Assembly (NCBI GenBank): GCA_013115125.1
Contig: JABANN010000299.1
Location: 1 to 41,511 of the forward strand
DNA: 41,511 nt
Source of the DNA: Perkinsus olseni
Lineage: Eukaryota > Perkinsozoa > Perkinsida
Direction: 5' to 3'
Every line of letters begins with the position of its first letter. Position 1 is the stretch's first letter. Below, one piece after another: positions 33,564 to 41,511 of this stretch. The notes under the pieces were generated by a model. The model saw only the letters and a program-made list of their open reading frames with translations. It was not told the DNA's origin and ran no database searches. A program made the translations under genes and the position numbers.

Positions 33564-34008
33564 TCACATCGATTTCGACCGCCAGTTCATAGCAAAATCA
33601 TCTTCGTCAAAATCCTCTTCCTCCTCGCTATCATCATCAGGAGATGTTGAATCCACCGCAGTACCTAGAAAAATGTAAAAAGCACGCGCCGTGAAGATAC
33701 GGTCTTCTTACCTTGAACTGGTAGGGGCTGTATTTCTTCGCTGGGCTCACTCGAGCTCTCCGTGTCGATGGCCGAAGATTCCTCGACGGGTGGAGGCAAG
33801 TGGAGTTCATGTCGCTCATGAACCCTCCTGCGTTTATCACGTAGTTCACTAAGATGTCTCTCGCGGTCCTCTTGGTCGTGATGAAGAGAACGGACGTATC
33901 TTGCAAAATCGAGGTCGAAAACACTCTGGATGGTATCCTAGGTCGAAGGTGATACGCGACGGGAGGGTCTATAACCACAGGTGTGATTCTTTCGATAAAT
34001 TCTGACAT
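33564..34008 (-). CDS. Small acidic three-exon protein, 114 aa
   Basis: Exons (minus) 34008-33979, 33925-33712 and 33664-33564 fit in phase; the introns are 53 and 47 nt. The first exon gives MSEFIERITP. The second is a charged helix (HHDQEDRERHLSELRDKRRR) followed by a Pro/Ser/Glu region. The last is very acidic (SPDDDSEEEEDFDEDDFA) and ends MNWRSKSM. A charged coil, acidic run and terminal WRxK resembles the C-terminus of ZNF830/CCDC16-type nuclear proteins, but this short protein lacks the rest. Nuclear location is inferred from composition only. The first intron has a weak GTGGTT donor. Confidence 0.6.
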
Positions 34009-34532
34009 CGTTTACCGTCAGTAGCATGCAGCTGATGAATACTGAATAAGAGTCCGTGAAAAAATTTTTTTTTGAATTTTCCACGATTTTTCTTCCATAA
34101 AAACTTTTCCTATCCTCGTTCCACGCGACGCCTTTATTTGTCGGTCACTGCTCAGTTCCCCATCGTCACTGAGCAGTGATTGGTTCAAGAGGTGAACTCA
34201 GCAACCGAGAGAGCGTGGTGAGCGTGTAAAGTGACTCCGTAGTAGCGAGTATCGATCGGAGGAGCGGTTCTCAGTCAAGGCAGAGACTACGCGGCGACCA
34301 GCCAAACCGATGCCGTTTACCACTCACCCACCCAGTGATATTATCTCAGACGAGGGGAGATCCAAATACCCACACTCGAAAAGTGGTCGGTAAACTAGCC
34401 TTCGCACGCACTATCGAGATTCTCGATTGAGCCCAACACCAGTGACACCAGAGCAGTAACACCAGAGCAGTCTAACATCCATTTAGTGGTAGCCACTATC
34501 TTGCTAGCCAAGTATGAATTTAGGTTACGGTA
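34009..34532. other. No gene recognised
   Basis: Contains a direct repeat CACCAGAGCAGT (about 34447-34473) and a T-run near 34066. Divergent or upstream control regions for the minus gene at 34008 should lie here; no defined signal is seen. Confidence 0.5.
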
Positions 34533-35486
34533 TTATCCTGCTGGGCCGATATATTCACCTTTGTATAATGTTGCTCCGCCATAAGGGATCATGGCTTTCT
34601 CAATTCCCTCACCGCTGTATAGTTGATTAGATGCCATACTAACTGTACAAATAGGATCGGCATCACCATCCGTTGTTAATAATGTATCATAAACAGGTTC
34701 ATCCATGTTAGAGACAATACACCTGAGTCGACCCTTCTCGATTCGAGAAGGGTCTATAGAGTATAGATAGAGTCTATCGGAAGATAGCCCGATAGTGATC
34801 ACCGTGGGGTCCGACAAGTCAAAATCGATGCCTAGGAATCCTAGGCTAGGATAGTGGCTTTGTTAATGTGAGGGATCTCTTTTGCGGCCATCAAATCGAG
34901 CCCCGATTTTCGAGGCCGCATAACGTGTTGAGTTCACAGCCTGTGAGACTCAAGGTGTGCGTAGCGAGGCTGTGAGCATTGCTCTGAAAGAAAGCCCCGG
35001 TAGATAGTGACGAGCCGGTTGATAGAGTGCTGTAAAGACATAGAGGTCCTCCTCACCACCACAGGCTTCAGATCGTCGTCCACTTGTAAAGGCCTTGTTC
35101 CCTCGGGCCAGCTACTGAAATTGATGTCCCAACTCCCCATACTATCGAGAAAGGTAGTCACCGTCAACCAGCGCACGATGTGGCCGACTGCAGTCAAACA
35201 AATAGGCAACTTCAACAGTCCCTGAGCATATAGCTGGTCGTCGGCGACAAAAGTAGGCGACATAATCTCAAACTCACTATCAATATCACGAGTAGCTGGC
35301 GTGAGTATCTCTTCCTCATCGAGACGCAACCACAACGGTTGATGGGTTACCCATCACAAAGCCGGGGGTTGGACAAGAGCCGCTCTTGAAGAGCGAGATA
35401 TCTTGACGTTCAGACGATCTGGTCGGCTGCCCGCAGACGTCGGTCCCGTGGTGGTACTCGCCCACTTTCTTGACGCTGACACTCAT
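34533..35486 (-). CDS. Unknown multi-exon protein
   Basis: Exon 1 (35486-35351) starts MSVSVKKVGEYHHGTDVCGQ and ends in GTAACC. Exon 2 (35295 to about 35057) joins in phase across a 55-nt intron and contains PTFVADDQLYAQGLLKLPIC and WDINFSSWPEG, ending at GTGAGG. A last exon (about 34830-34533) contains VITIGLSSDRLYLYSIDPSR and ends MIPYGGATLYKGEYIGPAG with a stop. The phase between exons 2 and 3 is not settled, so an exon may be missing. GEYxxGTDVCG then a Cys-containing beta-rich body suggests an extracellular type, but no signal peptide is seen at this start; it may be on an upstream exon. Not recognised as a known family. Confidence 0.55.
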
Positions 35487-35943
35487 AATCAGTACTCTCC
35501 TTCATCGTTACCATAACCCACATCAGTCCGGTACGTAGAGTACCACTGACGGTTCACCTTTTACCGTGTTAGGGTTATCAGGGGCCCGGATTACTGACGG
35601 TGGGCGGTTCTCATATGTACTTTACTGTACATGTACATGAGCAGCTCATGATGAGCTCCTCTGCGCCGTCTTCAGACGTGGTGTAAGTTACTTATGGTTG
35701 GCGTCGATCTCTCCACCGGGCCCAGCCCGAAACTGACTCAATCATTGAGTCTCAATGCATCGGCATCCTCCTCATCGATCCCGAACAGCTTTGACGGCAG
35801 ACATGGTACCGGCGATTACCGACCAAATACGCTGCCCTCAATGCACAAGTCGATGTAGGATCGAGATGAATCTTTGACAGAAAATTTCGCTTTTACGATA
35901 TTTCTATCAATATTTTCCCCCTGCAACTCCCACCCCCTTCGCC
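35487..35943. other. Spacer rich in short palindromes
   Basis: No gene. Nested inverted repeats such as TGTACATGTACATGAGCAGCTCATGA-type units lie at about 35620-35665, and CTCAATCATTGAGTCTCAATG at about 35737. Confidence 0.5.
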
Positions 35944-37129
35944 CTACTCATCAGTGATAATATCAGAATCCTCCTCAACTCGTGCATTGCCCTCCACCAG
36001 TTGCCGCCTGTCGCCAGCGTCCAGCTGTAGTTCCAATCTGTATAAGCAGCAAGAGACGGTTTCATGACGAAGAAATTTTCTCGTTTTTCTACGTGAAATT
36101 TAGTTTTCTCTCCAAGGAGAAACAAAACTCGTGGCGTAATTTCCGTGTTTCATACTTCGCCAAAATGCCTACAATATCATAACCAATTCTCCCTCACTAC
36201 ACACGCGAAAGGACAAATTTGGGCTCTTCCCGCAACATCGTCATTCCTTCAATGCCGAAAAGATAAAATCCTAGACGGAAATTTCGCGCGTTTGAAAAAA
36301 TTCCATGGCTCACTTCCGCATGTCCCTTTGCATGTCCTTCGATCTCCTCTTGCTCGGAGCCTCTGAAAAAAAACAGACCATCACTCGATTCGGCGGATAT
36401 TTCACTCTTACCTCGTCCGAACACCTCCGCCGCTTTGTCTTCATCATCGAAGAAGCCTTCGGGAAGTGCCGAGGTCGCCAGGGCTGCGAAGAGGTCAAAA
36501 TATGAGAATCTTTCTACGCGTTTTTGACTCGCATCAACTAAAGATATGCTTCACCACTATAACTATACAAACTACCCCCGTCTCGAATCGTCAGAGAAAT
36601 CCTCTCAACTATTCTATCCCTCGTTCTCCAACAGCCACCATCAGTAAACTCCCGTCGGAACCACATCACGTTTACTCTTTTACACGGAGCCTTCACATCG
36701 CGGGTACCGATGGCACAACTGCGAGTAAACATGGCGCGCTCTCGAAAATTCTTTCTGGGATGGGTAGATAGCACTTCACCCGAGTGCTCTCCACTACTCG
36801 CGCCCTTCAAGCCTATTACATTTTCATCATCGAAGGCCCTCACCGGTATCATATAACGTAAAGACGCCCCGTTAAGTAATCCTTACACGGTTTCACGAAG
36901 AACAGTGCCTCAATATCATCTATACAAATACCCGATTGAGTCGCCGCTCGAAGAATCTTTTATTCCGAGACTGACGCTGTTCAACCTCACTACATTTCTT
37001 CTTCTTCGGTGCCGGCCGCCGTTTCCTTTTCCCTTTCCCTCCCTCAGCGGCAGCATCACCAACGTCATACTCGAACCTTGATCGCAAATAACTCGGAATC
37101 TTCATGTTTTTACGCAAATTTTTTGCCAC
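35944..37129 (-). CDS. Nuclear-type charged protein, partly resolved; end resembles ZNF830/CCDC16
   Basis: Three 3' exons fit perfectly: 36483-36412 (contains SALPEGFFDDEDKAAEVFGR), 36362-36314 (APSKRRSKDMQRDMR) and 36037-35944 (LELQLDAGDRRQLVEGNARV, then an acidic end and TAG). LPEGFFDD followed by a charged helix is a hallmark of ZNF830/CCDC16. A 5' exon, from Met 37129 or 37105 to 36932, is very basic (GKGKRKRRPAPKKKK) and ends before GTATTT. The exons between 36484 and 36931 are unresolved, so the two parts could be separate genes. No C2H2-like finger was found. Nuclear or nucleolar role inferred from composition. Confidence 0.5.
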
Positions 37130-37201
37130 GAAAATAACAAAGCGCTCAGAGAAATTAACCTCCTCTATGAAATGCCAGCATGAAGCTAAGATACGCCCGT
37201 A

Positions 37202-38174
37202 TTACTCTGTCCCGGACACCACAAGTCCCGCTAGCTCTGCCGTAACATAATTCCGTATATCATCGGTATCCAGAAGATCCTCATTGGCCGGGATAGGTCC
37301 AATGGCCTCGCTCTCAGCAGCCTGACCAGATACCAAATCTTTCCTTATTCGTTCTTTCGCAATTATTAAGAATTATTGCGAGGATGACCTCTTCTAATCA
37401 CCACCATTTCCCGCTGAATATATTTCTACAGAATCTTCAACGTGAGCAAAGATACTGATCCCTCCCCAGCCAAACTACCTTGCGGGGTGGGGGTATGATA
37501 ACATCATCAACCGGCGGTGTCTCCTCTTTTTTTGTCTTATCCTCTTCTCCCTCACCTTCCGACTCGCCATCATCATCGTCACTGTAACCAGCTCCCAGCA
37601 ACTACGAACAAAACTCACCGTCACAACTCGGCGAATCCAAGGTCGACCCTTGCAACACGCAGAAAAGAGCTTGGGGTCATCGAATTGGCCCCGAGATTAG
37701 CGCCATGCTGCATTTCTTTTTAACTCGTGGATATCGCAAGACAACTAGATATAGTGGGGAAGTCGATGAAGCAAGCCCTTGAAAGCTTTCAGACGAGAAA
37801 GTCACCCAACGAAACCGAGGTTCTTCTCTCTCAAACTCGAGCTCATTTTCAATTTACTATAATGTTGTCTTATTCGGGAAACACCTGCATCAGCTATGCC
37901 GCTGTCCCCCCCTCAGTGAGACAGCGCGAATCAGACCCAGTTTCCGAACGACTCATGGGCTCTACTTCGGTGACGGCTCGACGACTACAAACTCTTCCGC
38001 ACACGATTATTATTACCCCGGCGTCTTTCGGTTTTTCTGCGGCCTCCTCGGGTTTCCCTTCTTCCCTCTTGTCCTCCGCCTCAGTCTGCTTCTGTGCGGG
38101 TTGACTCTCTTTCGACAGCAGCGCCTTGTATCAAGCAAGCATCGAGCTAAGATACTCAGGGTTGCTTCGTTACC
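37202..38174 (-). CDS. Unknown acidic multi-exon protein, 3' part
   Basis: Minus exons with agreeing phase: upstream piece ending 38174 (contains HLLQRLEL), 38124-38017 (Lys/Glu-rich, contains KREEGKPEEAAEKPKDAG), 37601-37479 (GYSDDDDGESEGEGEEDKTK, then PPVDDVIIPPPRK) and 37321-37202 (PIPANEDLLDTDDIRNYV, then AELAGLVVSGTE and TAA). A piece ending 37619 (LFSACCKGRPWIRRVV) probably precedes 37601, but the intron would then be only 17 nt, so that boundary is doubtful. Low-complexity acidic and basic runs suggest a nuclear protein; no domain is named. The stop lies 73-97 bp from the start of the next minus gene. Confidence 0.5.
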
Positions 38175-39537
38175 AGCTCTAGCCTCTGTAATAGATGTTG
38201 GTGTTGTGGTGTCTTTGAGTGGATGGCCCACATCCTTCCAGTTTTCACCCGTTTTTTGCACAGGACGCAAATAACAGCATCAGCGACACCCGGAATTTGG
38301 GTACCTCGAAGTAGCTTCAATCTCAACTAAGCCTAACCTGATTCGTATCTTACTAGCACAACCTCATAGATATTTCAAACTGATAAAATCTTCCACTTTC
38401 ATCGTCAGGCTTTTCGAAATTTTGTAACACTTTCAAGTTCTACCAAATCTTCGAGATTTGTAAAGTCACAATTCGACCCCAAGACTCAGCCTCAGTATGG
38501 CTGAATGCGATCAACAATAAATACTCACCTATAACCATTCACATACCATAAATTACGAGAATCCCGAGAGACTTCCTTCCTATTGTTCGACTATCTAGAT
38601 GATCCCTACCCCATCTCACCAGTATCGGACTAGGTCGATCAAGGCAAAGCTATTCTACCCCACCCCACCATCCCCGCACTACATAGAGATACTCCTCGTA
38701 AGGAAGTTGGTGCCGAGGCCCCTCCTCCCCCGCCCGACTCTGCCGCAGCTCGGGCCTGTCTCACTAAGGCTCGGGCGTGGGCTTGGGATGATGCTGAGGA
38801 CATTGTGAATGGAAGGGGGCTGCCAAAGGGCTCCTGAATCAGAACTGATCAGGAATCCTGATCACTGGGAACTGAGTAGATAATACGAATTATATGCTGG
38901 ATAGTCGTTATACGAACGGGTTTCTGATAATCATGAGGACAATGCTTTATTACTCGCATGTCCAATTTCGGGACGTTAGGAGTTTCCTAGAATTCTATCC
39001 CGGCGCGCCCACAAGATACTTCAGTAAAGATTCTTATAAAAGCGACATGTCTCAGTACATGAAAAGGGTTCGTATCCGAGTGCAGAGAACATGGCCACGA
39101 CGCTGCTTATGAGAAATCAAAAGAACCTCTTTGAGACACAGGTGAGCGGCAGCGAGCAATAAACAACCCCGCAGAGAGATCCCCCGCTGACATGCAAATT
39201 AGGTTGTATGATTATCAAAATCTCTTCTTATCAAACTCAACTCAATTATTGCTGAGAATTATCACTACCGGTCGAGATGAAGAAGCATCTGACAAATTAA
39301 TGATATCCGCTAACGATCTGGTTTGTAGATAGTGTGCCCGCAGATCTCCACAGTGAGCGTAGATTCGGCATTTGAGAATGACAAACAGTATATGAGCCAT
39401 GCGCCGCGCCGCGCCGCGGCGGCCGCGGCAACGACAACTATTGATACCTCAAACATGGTTAAAAAGTCGGGCTTCTAGGGTTGGAAAACATTACAAAAAT
39501 CTGCCGGAGAGGCACTGCTGCGGTGAGCGGGACGTGT
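38175..39537. other. Mostly unassigned; one Pro/Ala-rich + frame
   Basis: A + frame open at 38631-38837 reads like protein (contains EVGAEAPPPPPDSAAARA and WAWDDAEDIVNGRG) but has no Met or clear splice partner. A 30-bp run of only G and C (39400-39430, GCCGCG units) lies in the 3' flank of the gene at 39538. Echo repeats (GAATCAGAACTGATCAGGAATCCTGATC-like) lie at 38830-38865. Confidence 0.35.
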
Positions 39538-40266
39538 CTACTCCGCTGTGAAACGTAGACGCTGCCAATGTAGCTCGGAAAAAAGCGTTTTGGCAGTTGC
39601 AAAAACCACATAAGAGAAGTCCTTCTCGTGAAAGGGTATACGACACTTATGACTCAGCCGTTCTTTGAAGTGCTTAAAACTTTCCTTACCAACCTCACTC
39701 GTGAAATCATAAACCCAATAAGGATGACTGATGGGGTTGAGGACGAGGAGGAACTCGGCTTCTACCGTGTATTTACGGCACTCTACGGTGAACTTCGCCT
39801 TCTCGTCCTTGTCAATGATGATGTCAACGTTCATCCTCTCGGAGGTGTACCGGAACGTATTTGCTACTAACCGATGCGCATATCTCATGAGGGTCAGCTG
39901 CCTGTTCTCAAACGTGACGCTGAAAGTGTCACCAGAGGTTTGAGTGACAGTATGAAGGTCGCTGTCGAAGGGGTGGAGGTCAGGGCATAACATTCTGATC
40001 TTATCGAACAACACCGAAGGACTCTCGTGACTCCCATCATAGTCGATCATGTACTCTTGGTAACCACGAGTGGCAGTCAGGTTGTAGGGTCCGGCTTCGA
40101 TAACTTTGGCACTGAAGCACAACAACATCAGATTTATCTTCTTCTCCTCACTAATGTCCACGTAGATAAAGTATCTTAACGTATCATAATAAAAGTATTT
40201 GCCAACCGTCTGGGCGTTGGTCGGCCAAAGCAGCGAAGAGACGAGCGTTCCGAGGAGGAGTAACAT
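39538..40266 (-). CDS. Secreted two-domain protein, 241-aa subfamily (S5)
   Basis: A 242-aa intronless relative of S3 (26588) on the other strand, 12 kb away. Signal peptide 1-19 (ends PTNAQ). Shared blocks: AGPYNLTATRGYQEYMIDYD, SPSVLFDKIRMLCPDL, TQTSGDTFSV, FKERLSHKC and LFSELHWQRLRFTAE. It differs in the domain 2 strands (FLLVLNPISHPYWVYDF in place of FRPARN). An acceptor-like TTTATTTTCCAG ends one base before the ATG. The gene at 40402 faces it head-to-head with 135 bp between starts, so both could share a promoter. Function unknown. Confidence 0.85.
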   Translation of the reverse strand: MLLLLGTLVSSLLWPTNAQTVGKYFYYDTLRYFIYVDISEEKKINLMLLCFSAKVIEAGPYNLTATRGYQEYMIDYDGSHESPSVLFDKIRMLCPDLHPFDSDLHTVTQTSGDTFSVTFENRQLTLMRYAHRLVANTFRYTSERMNVDIIIDKDEKAKFTVECRKYTVEAEFLLVLNPISHPYWVYDFTSEVGKESFKHFKERLSHKCRIPFHEKDFSYVVFATAKTLFSELHWQRLRFTAE

Positions 40267-40401
40267 ACTGGAAAATAAAGCTGGAAAGTTTCTTTCAGTG
40301 TCAAGATAGCACGATCAACCGTACGCATCATGAAGCGTCTTGTTGGTGAAGCCAATCACCACTGGTGAATAGCCCAACGCGTTCAGCGCTTATGCTGGAC
40401 G

Positions 40402-40798
40402 ATGAGTCAATTATCAGAAGATGCTTACAATTACCTCATTGTGGTGAAACCAAAAGGAAAGAACTCTCCAGAATCCCACTCGTCTTTGACTTGGCCTTTC
40501 CACCATCGATCAACTCACGTACCGTACGAAATACGCTACAAATGGGTAGACACCCGCACAAACCTTGTGCGACCGAAACTACCGAAAGCATCACAGCCCA
40601 TGTGAGTGTAAAGAACAACAAATACTTAGTTAAGGAGCACCCAGGCCCGACTATTTCCGATTTCATGAGCCACGCGGTCCCTTGCGCGATAGTGTCGTCA
40701 AGGTCAATGTACCCCATGCGGCGGCAATCATCGAAGTCCCACCCGGGCCCGTGACGCCCGGACGAACAACGACTCGTTGCTCATCACCGCAGTTATAG
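40402..40798 (+). CDS. Small two-exon protein, 117 aa, head-to-head with S5
   Basis: Exons 40402-40601 and 40645-40798 (TAG) join in phase across a 43-nt intron with a GTGAGT donor and CCCAG acceptor. The protein starts MSQLSEDAYNYLIVVKPKGK, continues WPFHHRSTHVPYEIRYKWVD, and after the junction PDYFRFHEPRGPLRDSVVK then IIEVPPGPVTPGR. No signal peptide. No family recognised. A relic of its last exon sits upstream of S3 (about 26394-26465, minus), in the same head-to-head relation. This supports the reading frame, because amino acids are kept while bases differ. Longer overlapping frames on the minus strand are judged shadows. Confidence 0.55.
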
Positions 40799-41511
40799 CG
40801 TGATCGATATCGTGAGGCGATTGTTGAAGAGTGGAAGCTTGTCGTGCTATCGTGTCGTGTTATTGCAAAACCGAAATTCCCATGATGCAGAGGTTGGGAA
40901 TGTGAACAGTGAGTGGCTCTGCTCTGACCTGTGCGATCTTCCTCAGCGTCAGAGCCAGCAACCAGGCAGTAGCCTGGATCTGCTGCCAACTGTCAGTTGG
41001 AGGCCACTAGAGGTTCAGTAGGACACGAGAGCTGCCCGACTCCCCGATACCCGGACGGGTCGAGTCAGGAGTCTCTAGTATCCTACCTCCACATCCAGGG
41101 AGCGGAGGGCTGGGTCGAGCTCGCGTCCGCCATCATCATTACAGCCATAATTTCATGGCTGTACCTATTGCTAGCATCTTGCTAGCTCTAGCATTGAACT
41201 ACATTGAACTACCAGGACTTTCTCGTTATCTTTGGCGCGCACAGGTCCCTCTTGTGCGCGCATAGACTCTGCTTGGTAATTTCGCTCACGCCGATCCTCC
41301 TGCGTAGGATTGCTACCAGACACATCCACTGTGCCGAAGGCTTCGGCTCTTCGCCTTCGGTAAACTGTGCGGAATATTCCTGTGAGCTGTCTCTATGAAC
41401 GTGTGGACAGCACAGTCCAGCACAACCTCCGATAGCCGTCTGGGTGGACGGAGGCCTCGCTCTATGCGGGGTACCTCACAAATGTAGCGGCCCGAGCGGG
41501 GAAGGACCCGC
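40799..41511. other. No gene recognised
   Basis: GCGTGATCGATATCGTGA at 40798-40815 is shared, inverted, with 26387-26404. The rest has only short frames and hairpins such as GCCGAAGGCTTCGGC (about 41333-41347). Confidence 0.45.

Noticed and set aside
40436-40717. 93-codon minus frame starting MGYIDLDDTIAQ
   Set aside because: The + strand two-exon model over the same bases has good splice sites, agreeing phase and a relic homologue at S3. The minus frame remains a weaker alternative.

Overview
The window reads as nuclear DNA of an intron-rich protist. The best guess is Perkinsus or a close alveolate relative. The reasons are a neutral-type GH37 trehalase pair, a probable RAP-domain protein (a family expanded in alveolates), many short GT-AG introns (mostly about 43-70 nt, some 150-520 nt) and a clustered lineage-specific secreted protein family. 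The taxon is an inference. No rRNA, CRISPR or bacterial-type operon was seen. Most genes are split, so exon models were built by hand from splice sites, reading phase and protein likeness. Phase agrees at nearly every junction given; exceptions are stated.

Left part (1-11 kb, + strand): a decayed retroelement fragment with a reverse transcriptase YVDD box (about 1.1-1.6 kb), the 3' end of a probable RAP-domain gene (1843-2722), loose exon-like pieces of an unresolved gene (about 3.1-4.8 kb), most of a canonical poly(A) polymerase gene (5188-8665), and the 3' part of an unrecognised gene (10240-11040).

Middle (12-19.8 kb): two tandem, complete-looking trehalase genes (12069-15690 and 15938-19775). 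Each has 12 exons, and all 11 intron positions and phases are the same. Exons are clearly homologous, but introns have diverged and are filled with recurring motifs: a 44-bp triple repeat that supplies a 3' splice site, an AATCTTTGCTGTGCGC...GTATCTTT motif, and tRNA T-arm-like hairpins.

Right part (20-41.5 kb): an island of intronless secreted proteins of about 240-250 aa (21161, 25085 and 26588 on +, 39538-40266 on -), with one decayed member (28647-29400) and one fragment (27416). Each protein looks like two diverged copies of one domain. The minus-strand member has a small two-exon gene head-to-head (40402-40798), and a relic of that gene sits upstream of the 26588 member. A set of small, intron-split minus-strand genes of unknown function (30715-38174) lies inside this island and would be missed by simple ORF finding. 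The spacer DNA carries many short-range inverted 'echo' repeats.
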